Assembly: GCF_021233055.1 (NCBI RefSeq)
Contig: NZ_CP089542.1
Span: 124,001 to 188,000 of the forward strand
Length of the DNA stretch: 64,000 bases
Origin: Spirosoma oryzicola
GTDB taxonomy: Bacteria; Bacteroidota; Bacteroidia; Cytophagales; Spirosomataceae
Direction of reading: 5' to 3'
The notes beneath the pieces were generated by a model, which did not search any database, was not told where the DNA came from, and was given only the letters and a program-made list of their open reading frames with translations. How positions within the stretch are numbered: the first letter of the stretch is position 1; each line of letters begins with the position of its first letter. Of the stretch, positions 27,721 to 36,905 are shown in pieces. A program made the position numbers and the translations under genes.

Positions 27721-28809
27721 ATGATTCAATTTTGGTGTCGGCTGTTCCTAATCTGCTTCGCTCTTGGTCTAACGGGTAAGGTAGGAGCGCAGCAGCCGTC
27801 GGTTATCTTTACTGATGCCCGTAGGCTTACCTTGACTGGCAAGGCCTGGAACAGCCAACCATTTTACCACCGGCTGGATACAGCTGCCTATCCGGCCATT
27901 CCAGCCAATGTCAAGCGACTGGCTACGAATTCAGCAGGATTAGCGATCAGCTTTAAGACCAATAGCACCCGCATTTTGGCTAAGTGGTGTACTAGTTCGC
28001 ATGCCCCAAGTGGCAACATGACGGGGATTGCTTACGAAGGAATGGATTTGTACATCCAGCGCGATAATCGCTGGCAATACGCCGGCGTCGCGAGTCCAAA
28101 ATCCCACACCTGTTCGGAAGCTACGATCGTGGAACATATGGCGTCGGGGGACAAAACCTGTTTGCTCTTCTTACCTACCTATGATGAGACTCTTTCGCTT
28201 GAAATCGGCATTGATTCTGGCGCATCGATTAGTCCAGCGGATAACCCATTCAAGAAAAATATTCTGATTTATGGGTCCAGTATTACCCAGGGTGCGTCCG
28301 CCAGCCGACCAGGACTAGCTTATCCGGCCCGGCTTTCTCGAGAAACGGGCTATAATTTTATTAACCTGGGCTTCAGCGGTAGCGGCAAAATGGAACCGGA
28401 GGTTGCGGATATGATCGCGCCCTTGGCAATGGATGCTTATATTTTGGATTGCCTTCCTAACCCGTCCCCAGCGGAAATTTTAGCCCGCATGAGCAATCTG
28501 ATTCATACCATTCGTAGGTTTCATCCACAGGTACCTATCATTGTTATTCAAACTGTGGCGCGTGAGAAGGGTACTTTTGACCAGCAGGTTGCGGCAGTCG
28601 TAGCGTTAAAAGATCTTTACAGCAATCAAGAGATTAAGAAACTTCAGGAGCAGGATAAACACCTTTATTTGATCCGGGCGGATGGTCTATTAGGGCATGA
28701 CCAGGAAGGCACAACGGATGGGATTCATCCCAACGATTTGGGTTTCGATCGAATGCTCCAAACGATCCGGCCAGCGATTTTGAGCATTCTAAGCCGCTAT
28801 GGAATTTGA
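27721..28809 (+). CDS. SGNH/GDSL-family hydrolase, secreted
   Basis: I start at ATG 27721 (362 residues), which gives a signal peptide MIQFWCRLFLICFALGLTG cleaved near GAQQ; an in-phase TTG at 27598 adds an unlikely extension. Residues about 25-170 form an N-terminal beta-sandwich (SxGNH_N type; TGIAYEGMDLYIQRDNRWQY). The hydrolase domain carries block I ILIYGSSITQGASA with the nucleophile Ser, block II NLGFSGSGKMEPE, block III DCLPNPSPAEIL and the Asp-His pair TDGIHPNDLGF. Such enzymes often deacetylate or de-esterify carbohydrates, and the two-domain form is common in Bacteroidota. No polysaccharide-degradation neighbours are adjacent, so the substrate is open. Confidence 0.9.
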   Translation: MIQFWCRLFLICFALGLTGKVGAQQPSVIFTDARRLTLTGKAWNSQPFYHRLDTAAYPAIPANVKRLATNSAGLAISFKTNSTRILAKWCTSSHAPSGNMTGIAYEGMDLYIQRDNRWQYAGVASPKSHTCSEATIVEHMASGDKTCLLFLPTYDETLSLEIGIDSGASISPADNPFKKNILIYGSSITQGASASRPGLAYPARLSRETGYNFINLGFSGSGKMEPEVADMIAPLAMDAYILDCLPNPSPAEILARMSNLIHTIRRFHPQVPIIVIQTVAREKGTFDQQVAAVVALKDLYSNQEIKKLQEQDKHLYLIRADGLLGHDQEGTTDGIHPNDLGFDRMLQTIRPAILSILSRYGI

Positions 28810-29641
28810 TGCTTGATACAAGTCGCTAATGGGCAGATACGAAGGGCTGTGGGCAAGGCTAATAAAAGCTTTAAAATCCCGCGAAAAATAGCTTTGATCT
28901 GTATTACTAACTTGTAGGTTAAACGGCTTAAATTCGAGATTGGCTGTTACCAAGGCTGCTTAGGGACAGCCTAAAAGCGAGCCAAGCGGCTCACTAATTT
29001 AGCCCTAATTCCACTTGCCGTTTTGACTCATCGTTTCACTTATCGTATCGAAAGAGCAAACTCATCGGCTAATGTGGAGTGAGCGGGTAACTGTAGTTGA
29101 TCAAAGAGTTTCCTTGACACCCCAGCCCGGCGCTAATGAAGCGGTAAAAGCGGGTGAAATCGTGATAGCAAAGCCACTTCTGAGCGATGGACAGCTTGAT
29201 GAGGCCATGGATAGGCTAAAGAAGCCGCTAGCTAAACCTTGAGTTGAGAAAAATGCACGTCAAAGGAACTGATGGCTAAGGCGGAAGGGCTTGTCTGGGT
29301 TTGCAGCAACAGCTCCAGAGCCCAAGCGTATTGCCTAACGGATACAATCGTTACCGACCCTCACATCGCAGAGTTGATAGATATTCCAGCGAATGAACCA
29401 GTTAGAGGGCTGGAATAGCCACGCTTGGCGTTATCCAAAAATAAGGGACCTAATGATGTCCTCCGTTTTTGGAAAGATCTATTGCAAATAAGGAGCACGG
29501 CAACTATAAGCTATAATACATTATCAAAACAATTGGTGTCCTATTAAACGCTTCAATTTATTATATTTTAGTTAGCATATATAGTATACAAGTTAACTAT
29601 AAAATAGGTAGCTTGCACCCATTAACCAGTCAATTGTTTTG
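28810..29641. other. Gene-poor 830-bp stretch with two short open frames
   Basis: No full gene is present. Two short frames read like protein rather than noise: 29072-29242 (56 codons, containing QPGANEAVKAGEIVIAKPLL and DEAMDRLKKPL) and 29272-29418 (48 codons, containing EGLVWVCSNSSRAQAYCLTD). They are in different frames and may be pieces of one decayed gene, which I cannot name. The last 200 bp are strongly AT-rich and probably hold the promoter of the response regulator. Confidence 0.4.
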
Positions 29642-30055
29642 ATGACGCCAGTTCTCCCTCAGCAGATCTTTGTCGTAGATGACGACGAAGACGATCAGTT
29701 TATGATTCATCAGGCACTGGCTGAGCATATTCCATTGGTAACCATTGACGTGTTCGCTGATGGTGAAGCATTACTCAGGTCTTTAAGCCAAGCATCTATG
29801 CTGCCTCATCTCGTATTGCTCGACTTGAATATGCCCCGGATGGGCGGCTTGGAAGCCCTTGAGCACATTCGATCAAATCAACTCTACACCGGTTTACCCG
29901 TAATTATGCTGACTACCTCGGATAGCGCAGAGGATCGGGCGCGCGCTCAAGCGCTAAAAGCCGACGGTTATTTTGTCAAACCTTCCACCGTATCTCATTT
30001 AAACCAACTCATTCTAACTGTTAAACAGCAGTGGCTTCAATCCGGCCAGTCGTAG
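29642..30055 (+). CDS. Single-domain response regulator (CheY-like)
   Basis: A 137-residue stand-alone receiver domain, taken from ATG 29642 (a TTG lies just before it). It shows the acidic cluster FVVDDDEDDQFMIHQALAE, the phospho-acceptor Asp in LVLLDLNMPRMGGLEALEHI, the Thr switch in VIMLTTSDSAEDRARAQAL and the Lys in ADGYFVKPSTVSHLNQL. No output domain follows and no kinase is adjacent, so it is an orphan regulator, probably working by protein contact or phosphorelay. Such DDDEDD-type receivers are frequent in Cytophagales. It precedes the SusC gene by 163 bp and a link to that locus is only positional. Confidence 0.9.
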   Translation: MTPVLPQQIFVVDDDEDDQFMIHQALAEHIPLVTIDVFADGEALLRSLSQASMLPHLVLLDLNMPRMGGLEALEHIRSNQLYTGLPVIMLTTSDSAEDRARAQALKADGYFVKPSTVSHLNQLILTVKQQWLQSGQS

Positions 30056-30218
30056 GGCTGCCGTTCTTTTTCAAGCGCACTGCGTAAACGAACAGGATCA
30101 GCTTCAAGCCTAAGCGGCTCGCAGCTAGGCGCATCACCGTTTTTTTCATAACCATTCCTCACGCTTGAACAATAGCGCTCCTTACAAAATCAACTGTTAA
30201 GCAATCTTACCTTCTTTT

Positions 30219-33200
30219 ATGATCGATTCGCTACCCAACTGGGTGTTATGGTCTTTGTTAGTAGGACTTCTACCCGGCGGCTTGGCTACGCTGTCCGCTC
30301 AGCCAGCCCAGTCAGCAGTTACGGCCAACTCCCAACGCACGATAACCGGTTTCATTACGACAACAACGGGGGAGGCTCTACCGGGCGTAACGGTTCGCCA
30401 AACTGGAACCAATCAGGGAACCGTTACGGGGGCAGATGGTAGTTTTCGGCTGATACTCCCGAATGGAGGAGCCACGCTAACGATTAGTTTTGTCGGCTAT
30501 GTAACCCAGCAGGTTCCGGTCGGCACCCAAACGTCGCTAACCATACAACTCAGAGAAGACGCGCAGGCTCTCAGCGAAGTCGTTGTAGTTGGCTACGGTA
30601 CTCAAAAACGGTCGACTTTGACGGGTGCCGTAGCCGAGGTAGCCGGTCGGGACCTGGTACAGAGTCCACAGCCTAACTTGGCCAACTCGCTGGCGGGACG
30701 AACACCCGGTCTGATTGCGCTGAACCGGTCGGGCGAGCCGGGCCGCGACGGTTCGCAGTTCTTTATCCGGGGCCGCTCGACGCTGGGGGATGCCAATCCA
30801 CTCATTGTTATCGACGGTGTCGCCAATCGACTGGGTGGTCTGGACCGGCTCGACCCGAATGAAATTGAAAGTGTATCGGTATTGAAAGATGCGTCGGCGT
30901 CGATCTACGGCGCGCAGGCCGCTAACGGGGTTATTCTGGTGACCAGCCGCCGGGGTGTGAAGGGTAAACCACAAATCACGTATAGTTTTAATCAAGGATT
31001 GTCGGCTCCTACGCGCTTACCCCAGATGGCCGATGCCGCCACGTACGGTCAAATCTTAAACGAAATTCAGTACTACGCAAACCCGGCTGGCGGCTTGAAC
31101 CAGCGGTACACGCCGGAGCAGATTCAAAAGTTTGGCAATGGTTCCGATCCGATCAACTACCCCAATACGAACTGGTTGCGGGCGGTGCTTCGGTCCGCTG
31201 CCCCGCAACACCGGCACACGCTGGGCATTAGCGGAGGGAATGATGATGTTCGGTATCTGGTATCGGTGGGTAATGTGTTTCAGGATGGTATCTACCGGAA
31301 CGGAACGGCCAAGTACAACCAATACAGCCTGCGGGCTAATATAGACGCGAACGTCGGCAAAAACCTGACCATCGGGGTCGACTTGAACGGGCGGCAGGAA
31401 GATCGCAACTATCCGCTCGATTCGGCAGGGCGTATTTTTCGCTATGCGTTACGCGCTTATCCAACGCTGGTCGATCGGTACCCGAACGGTCTGCCGGGCT
31501 CCGGTACCGACCAGGGACGGAATCCCTTGCTCCAAGTAACCGACGCCCTCGGTTATCAGCGGGACCGGCGGGGCTACATCAATTCGACCATCCGGTTCCG
31601 GGAGAATATACCGTTTCTGAACGGGTTATTCGTGGATGGGTTTGCCGCTATTGATCAGGTGTATCAGGCTAACAAGCAGTGGTCTATTCCCTGGACCACT
31701 TACAACTACAACCAGACCACCGGTCAGTATACCCCACAGCTCAACGCGCCATCGGTGCCGGGACTGCTGCAAGGGCAAACCAATTCGACGCAAATTACCC
31801 TGAACGCCCGGCTCAACTACGACCGCGTTCTGGGTCTGCATCGGCTCGGTGGTTTCCTGGCCTATGAACAAAGCACCTACAAAACTGATGTATTTACAGC
31901 CTACCGCAGTGATTTTGTGAGTACCCAGATTCCAGAGTTTTTTGCGGGAAGTGAAAGCGACCGGGTGAGCGGACAGCCGTTTTACTCCGCGAGACAGAAC
32001 TACTTTGGTCGATTGCAATACAACTACAACGACCGCTATCTGGTCGAGGTACAGGGCCGTTACGACGGTTCGCAGAACTTTGCTCAGGCGCGCCGATTTG
32101 GATTTTTTCCGGCTTTGCTGCTGGGCTGGCGCATTTCCGACGAGCCCTGGTTTAAAACCCCGACAACGGCTTTCGTCAATAGCCTGAAGTTCCGGGCTTC
32201 GTATGGATTGCTGGGTAACGACCGCATTGCGCAATATCAATACCTGGCGGCTTATCGCTTCGATGCGGGCTACATTCTGGGCGATACACCCATCCGGCAA
32301 CCGGGGCTAACCGCCGGTTCAGAACCAAATACCAATGTTACCTGGGAAAAAGCCCGGACGGCTAACGTAGCGCTCGACGCGACCTTGTTCGAGGGTAAAC
32401 TAAGCGTAACGTTCGATTATTTTCACACATCCCGCAATGACATTCTGATCCGCCGAAACGTATCTGTGCCGGACTACACGGGGCTTGTGCTTCCCAACGA
32501 AAATCTGGGCCGACTAACCAATCAGGGATTCGATTTTCAGATTACTCACAACAATACCTACGGACCGATCAACCTGTCGGTGGGTACCAATTTTACGTTT
32601 GCCCGCAACCGGGTGCAGTTTCTTGACGAGGTGGCGGGCCTGCCTGATTACCAGCAGCAAACGGGGCAGTCAATCAGCGATCCGAGCTACGGAGGCTTAT
32701 TGTATCAGAGCCTCGGCATTTTTCGTAATCAGGCCGAGGTTGACGCTTATCCGCATGTACTGGGAGCCGGTCCGGGCGATATCAAGCTGGAAGACAGAAA
32801 TGGCGATGGAACAATCGATGCTAATGACCGGATTCGGCCACGATACAGCAATGTACCCGAGATCGTTTATGGTGTACCCATCAACCTAAGCTGGCGTGGG
32901 CTCGATTTAGCCATTCTGGTGCAGGGACAGGCTCATGTAGCGCAGTACCTGCTGCTGGAATCAGGCTCAACAGGCAATTTCTTTGCTCAGGACGCGGCCA
33001 ATCGCTGGCGACCCGATAATCCAGACGGCACGTTTCCACGCGTAGCCAGCGAAATGCTTAACAGCGTCAACGGGGCTTATCAGAATACGTACTGGCTGAA
33101 AAATGCGGCTTTTACGCGCCTGAAGAACGTACAACTAGGCTATAACTTGCCCAAAACGTTGCTAACCAAAGCGAAGATTCAATCCCTGCGAGTTTACCTG

Positions 33201-33323
33201 AGCGGCTTTAATTTACTGACGATTGATCAGCTGAAAACCATTGATCCCGAAGGAGGTTCGGCGCAGGGCTGGTTCTATCCCCAGCAGAAAGTGTATAATC
33301 TGGGACTCAGCGCCCGGTTTTAA
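30219..33323 (+). CDS. SusC/RagA-family TonB-dependent outer membrane transporter
   Basis: A 1034-residue receptor. The signal peptide is MIDSLPNWVLWSLLVGLL to about LSAQPA. The carboxypeptidase-like domain (ITGFITTTTGEALPGVTVRQ, FRLILPNG, FVGYVTQQ) leads to the TonB-box region ALSEVVVVGYGTQKRSTLTG. The plug follows (LAGRTPGLIALNRSGEPG, IDGVANRL, SVSVLKDASASIYGAQAANG), then a 22-strand-type barrel ending YNLGLSARF. It binds with the SusD partner encoded 92 bp downstream to import a large nutrient across the outer membrane. Neighbours include an AmpG-like permease but no glycoside hydrolase, so the ligand may be something other than a plant polysaccharide. Confidence 0.95.
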   Translation: MIDSLPNWVLWSLLVGLLPGGLATLSAQPAQSAVTANSQRTITGFITTTTGEALPGVTVRQTGTNQGTVTGADGSFRLILPNGGATLTISFVGYVTQQVPVGTQTSLTIQLREDAQALSEVVVVGYGTQKRSTLTGAVAEVAGRDLVQSPQPNLANSLAGRTPGLIALNRSGEPGRDGSQFFIRGRSTLGDANPLIVIDGVANRLGGLDRLDPNEIESVSVLKDASASIYGAQAANGVILVTSRRGVKGKPQITYSFNQGLSAPTRLPQMADAATYGQILNEIQYYANPAGGLNQRYTPEQIQKFGNGSDPINYPNTNWLRAVLRSAAPQHRHTLGISGGNDDVRYLVSVGNVFQDGIYRNGTAKYNQYSLRANIDANVGKNLTIGVDLNGRQEDRNYPLDSAGRIFRYALRAYPTLVDRYPNGLPGSGTDQGRNPLLQVTDALGYQRDRRGYINSTIRFRENIPFLNGLFVDGFAAIDQVYQANKQWSIPWTTYNYNQTTGQYTPQLNAPSVPGLLQGQTNSTQITLNARLNYDRVLGLHRLGGFLAYEQSTYKTDVFTAYRSDFVSTQIPEFFAGSESDRVSGQPFYSARQNYFGRLQYNYNDRYLVEVQGRYDGSQNFAQARRFGFFPALLLGWRISDEPWFKTPTTAFVNSLKFRASYGLLGNDRIAQYQYLAAYRFDAGYILGDTPIRQPGLTAGSEPNTNVTWEKARTANVALDATLFEGKLSVTFDYFHTSRNDILIRRNVSVPDYTGLVLPNENLGRLTNQGFDFQITHNNTYGPINLSVGTNFTFARNRVQFLDEVAGLPDYQQQTGQSISDPSYGGLLYQSLGIFRNQAEVDAYPHVLGAGPGDIKLEDRNGDGTIDANDRIRPRYSNVPEIVYGVPINLSWRGLDLAILVQGQAHVAQYLLLESGSTGNFFAQDAANRWRPDNPDGTFPRVASEMLNSVNGAYQNTYWLKNAAFTRLKNVQLGYNLPKTLLTKAKIQSLRVYLSGFNLLTIDQLKTIDPEGGSAQGWFYPQQKVYNLGLSARF

Positions 33324-33415
33324 TTCATCCACACGCGGAGCGCCGGACCGCGCTTATTGAAAAGTTAGTCCGGCACCTTTTCGCCCACGGTCAAACGTTC
33401 TTTCCGTCAACATAG

Positions 33416-35065
33416 ATGAAATCATTATTTTCTTTGGTCATTATTACGGCGTTACTAGGTCTGGGCGGATGCTCGCACGATCTGTTAGACAAAGCGCCCG
33501 TGGATCGCATCACCGATGAGGCCGTCTGGAGCGATCCGGCGTTAGTGCAAACGTTCGTCAATTCTAAATACCGCGACCTGGGTTTTGGCTTCAACTGGAA
33601 CGGCGACGAGTTGTTGTGGGCATCGGCTTCGGACGAGTCGTTGTTTAGTCACGACTACGGCATGTGGGCCATCAATAAAAGCGAAATAACGCCCTCCAAT
33701 CTAGCTATTCTGGGCAGTGGCCCAACCGAATACAATGGCAACATGAACCCGTGGAGCAAAAATTACCGCTATATCCGGGATGCCAATCAGTTTTTTGACC
33801 GCATCGGCACCGTTCCAATGGATTCGGCTCAGCGTCGGCAATTGACGGGCGAAATGACATTCCTTCGAGCGTTTCGCTATTTCGACTTAGTTCGCAATTA
33901 TGGGGGCGTACCACTGCTCACGCAACGGTTCACCCTGGGCGACGATTATACGCAGGTGAAGCGGGCCAGCCTTTCGGAGAGCATCGGCTTTGTGGTCAGT
34001 GAAGCCGACAAGGCAGCCGCCTTGTTACCAGCAACGTACACGGGAGCGGATGTGGGCCGGGCCACGAAAGGAGCCGCGCTGGCGCTGAAAGCCCGAATGC
34101 TACTCTATGCGGCCTCGCCACTTTACGCGGGCACGAACGACATTACACGCTGGCAAACAGCCGCTCAGGCGGCCCGCGCGGTCATGGAGCTGAATGTGTA
34201 CCAGTTGTATCCAAGCTACCAGCAACTCTTTCTAACGCCTAACAATTCCGAAGTTATTTTTAATCGACAAGCCAGTCAACAGGGCGATAGCTTTCAGAAT
34301 CTCGAACGATGGAACGGTCCCAATGGCTATGGCGGCTGGGGCGGTAATGTGCCGACGCAGAATTTGGTGGATGACTACGAAACGATGGATGGCCTGTCCA
34401 TCACCGCAGCAGGTTCGGGCTACGACTCCCAAAATCCCTACGCCAATCGCGACCCACGGCTGGCGGCTACCATTCTGTACAATGGAGCTTCTTATCGGGG
34501 TCGGGCGGTGGAAACGTTTCGGCCGGGCGGCTTAGATAGTCCGGATGGGCCTGAGTCGTTCAACACCTCGCCCACGGGCTACTATTTGCGTAAGTTTATG
34601 AACGAAACCCGCGATTTTGGGTCGGCCAGCGGTAGTCAGGCCCCCTGGATCTATTTCCGACTGGGCGAGATTATGCTTAACTACGCCGAAGCGCAGAACG
34701 AAGCCGTCGGCCCGGACGCCAGTGTGTACAGCGCTCTCAATCAGCTCCGCGCCCGGGTATCGATGCCTCCCTTGCGGGCGGGGCTGACGCAGGCGCAAAT
34801 GCGGGAACGCATTCGACGGGAGCGTCAGATCGAGCTGGCTTTTGAAGAACATCGCTATTACGACGTACGGCGGTGGAAAATCGCCCCAACAACCGAAAAC
34901 CTGCCGATTCGCCGGGCCAGTATTACCAAAGACGGTTTAGGAAAGCTACGCTACGAGTATCCTTCCGTGCAGGAACGCCGGTTCAGCGACCGCAACTATT
35001 TCCTGCCCATTCCGTTGAAGGAAACGCAGGCAAACCCAGCTCTGGTGCAGAATCCGGGGTATTAG
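33416..35065 (+). CDS. SusD/RagB-family surface lipoprotein
   Basis: A 549-residue nutrient-binding lipoprotein with lipobox GLGGC (about residues 15-19, followed by SHDLLDKAPVDRITDEAVW). TPR-like helices include RQLTGEMTFLRAFRYFDLVR and GAALALKARMLLYAASPLYA, both diagnostic of SusD. The C-terminal motif is ERIRRERQIELAFEEHRYYD then VRRWKI, with the closing FLPIPLKETQANPALVQNPG. It caps the SusC channel. Length and order are normal. It is followed after 49 bp by an MFS permease, which is likely in the same transcript. Confidence 0.95.
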   Translation: MKSLFSLVIITALLGLGGCSHDLLDKAPVDRITDEAVWSDPALVQTFVNSKYRDLGFGFNWNGDELLWASASDESLFSHDYGMWAINKSEITPSNLAILGSGPTEYNGNMNPWSKNYRYIRDANQFFDRIGTVPMDSAQRRQLTGEMTFLRAFRYFDLVRNYGGVPLLTQRFTLGDDYTQVKRASLSESIGFVVSEADKAAALLPATYTGADVGRATKGAALALKARMLLYAASPLYAGTNDITRWQTAAQAARAVMELNVYQLYPSYQQLFLTPNNSEVIFNRQASQQGDSFQNLERWNGPNGYGGWGGNVPTQNLVDDYETMDGLSITAAGSGYDSQNPYANRDPRLAATILYNGASYRGRAVETFRPGGLDSPDGPESFNTSPTGYYLRKFMNETRDFGSASGSQAPWIYFRLGEIMLNYAEAQNEAVGPDASVYSALNQLRARVSMPPLRAGLTQAQMRERIRRERQIELAFEEHRYYDVRRWKIAPTTENLPIRRASITKDGLGKLRYEYPSVQERRFSDRNYFLPIPLKETQANPALVQNPGY

Positions 35066-35114
35066 TATTCCACCAGCAAGACGCTCCTAAACAAAAACGG
35101 CCACCTCAACCGGC

Positions 35115-36407
35115 ATGACTACGCTCGACCAAAGCCGACACCTTCGCTACGGAACCTTCTTCTACCTGTATGTGATGCAGGGTATTCCGTCGGGCCTGGC
35201 CCTGACCGCCCTAACCAACTATTTAGCCGCTGAAGGGGTCGATGCCCGTCGTCTGGCCACCTTCGGTACGGTGGTGGGTCTGCCGTGGGGAATCAAATTC
35301 ATCTGGGGTCCCCTGATCGATCGGTTTCAGCGCTCGGCTATGGGCCGACGACGCCCCTGGGTGCTGGGCGCTCAAATCATGGCCTTTCTGGCCTCGTTAG
35401 GGCTGCTCCTGCCCACCGACCCGGTTCATACCATCGATCAATTGATGTGGTCGTTTGCCTTACACGGCGTCTTTGCTTCATTGCAGGATGTAAGCGTCGA
35501 CGCAATGGCGATCACGAGTGTTCCCACGCCCGAACGGGGTCGCGTCAACGCCCTGATGAAGGGCGGTATGGTGACGGGCCAGGCGATGGGAGCCGCCGGG
35601 TTGGCACTGGTGATTCATCACCAAGGGTTCCATGCGGCTGCGCTGGCTCAATCAACCCTATTGTTCGTACTAACGATACTAACGTTCTTTATCCGTGAAC
35701 GGGCCGGCGATGCGTGGCTTTCCTTTCGACAGCTTCCTGTTGCCGCCAGTCCGAATCAACCTACCTCCATGAGTGGCTTGATCGGCAAACTACTTCGGGC
35801 CTTATTGGACCGGCACAGCCTGATCGTGTTCGGATCGGTAGCGATTGTTTTCATTGGCGAGCGGCTGTTTCAACGGGTATATGGGTTGTACCTGATTCGA
35901 GAAGCCGGTTGGACGGACACGGCCGTTTCGGTGCTAAGCGGCACCTATGGCACGCTGGTTGCCTTAGCACTGGCCTTGGCTGGCGGCTGGCTATCGGACC
36001 GCATCGGCTCAAAACGACTGCTGGGCGGAATGGTACTGGCGATGGCCACCCTGCATGTTGGCTTTTCACTGGGTCATAGTGGCTGGGCCAACCCGGCTGT
36101 GGCCACGAGCGGGCTGGTCGTGCGCCAAACGCTGGAACCTTTATTCAGTATTGCGGCCCTGCCCGTGCTGATGGGATTATGCCGTCCGCAGGTAGCCGGA
36201 GCGCAGTTCGCCTTCTACATGGCCCTTAGTAATCAAGCCGATCTGGTGGGCATCTATCTGTCAGGCGTGCTTTACAGTCAATGCCCCAGCTGGGTTATCG
36301 GGTTAGGGTGTGGCCTGGCAATGCTGGGTGCCTGGCTAGCGCTTAGACTACTCACCGGCTCTTCTACGCCTAATCGGTTCACGATGGAACAGGCCCCCGG
36401 CAATTGA
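35115..36407 (+). CDS. MFS permease, AmpG-like
   Basis: A 430-residue inner membrane transporter with 12 predicted helices. The N-terminal part, FYLYVMQGIPSGLALTALTN then GLPWGIKFIWGPLIDRF, resembles the AmpG/RhtX group, which imports muropeptides or siderophores. The loop MGRRRPWVLGAQIM is the conserved motif A region, and SLQDVSVDAMAI with RGRVNALMKGGMVTGQAMG is typical of AmpG relatives. It starts 49 bp after the SusD gene. This suggests that what SusCD brings into the periplasm is passed on by this carrier. Without enzymes nearby, muropeptide, peptide or iron-chelate substrates remain possible. Confidence 0.85.
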   Translation: MTTLDQSRHLRYGTFFYLYVMQGIPSGLALTALTNYLAAEGVDARRLATFGTVVGLPWGIKFIWGPLIDRFQRSAMGRRRPWVLGAQIMAFLASLGLLLPTDPVHTIDQLMWSFALHGVFASLQDVSVDAMAITSVPTPERGRVNALMKGGMVTGQAMGAAGLALVIHHQGFHAAALAQSTLLFVLTILTFFIRERAGDAWLSFRQLPVAASPNQPTSMSGLIGKLLRALLDRHSLIVFGSVAIVFIGERLFQRVYGLYLIREAGWTDTAVSVLSGTYGTLVALALALAGGWLSDRIGSKRLLGGMVLAMATLHVGFSLGHSGWANPAVATSGLVVRQTLEPLFSIAALPVLMGLCRPQVAGAQFAFYMALSNQADLVGIYLSGVLYSQCPSWVIGLGCGLAMLGAWLALRLLTGSSTPNRFTMEQAPGN

Positions 36408-36512
36408 AAAGAGCCGTGTCAATCCACCGGGGCGTACAGGCCAGTATACAGATTATCAAGTCGATAAGCTGACCTAACCAAACATATTGTTAGCACAAAG
36501 TTTTGTTCGGAC

Positions 36513-36905
36513 ATGGGCAAAAGGTATCGGTTGTTGCTGGTTTATTCGCTTGTGTTGGTTGATGTGGTCGTTGGTGCTGTGGTTACGCCCGTGATGCCTC
36601 AATTTGTTAAAAATCGGACTTATCCAGCGCTGTGGTTGGCGGGGGCTACCGCCCTTTTTCTGGGACTACAACTATTTTCCGGCCCCCTGTTGGGTAAACT
36701 CGCTGACGCAATTGGCCGACGCCCCATTCTGATCGTATCAACGCTGGGTACGCTGCTGGCTAACGGTTTTTTGATTCCTGTCAAAGCGGGCTAGCTACTC
36801 GTTAACCGCTTCAGCAACGGCATGACTAATGGCATGTTTGCCGCTGTCCGCTCGGCCATCACCGACGTTTCACCGAAGGACGACTTAGTCAACAACAACC
36901 CATTA
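36513..36905 (+). pseudogene. Truncated drug-efflux-type MFS transporter with in-frame stop
   Basis: The frame opens MGKRYRLLLVYSLVLVDVVV and shows TM1, TM2 and motif A (LGKLADAIGRRPIL), as in TetA-like and Bcr-like multidrug exporters. At 36792 a TAG interrupts the frame, and the same frame then continues LLVNRFSNGMTNGMFAAVRS and AITDVSPKDDLVNN, which is the expected next helix of the family. Similarity ends abruptly near 36900, where the remnant meets the tail of a helicase remnant on the other strand. Only about 130 of some 400 residues remain. Confidence 0.85.
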
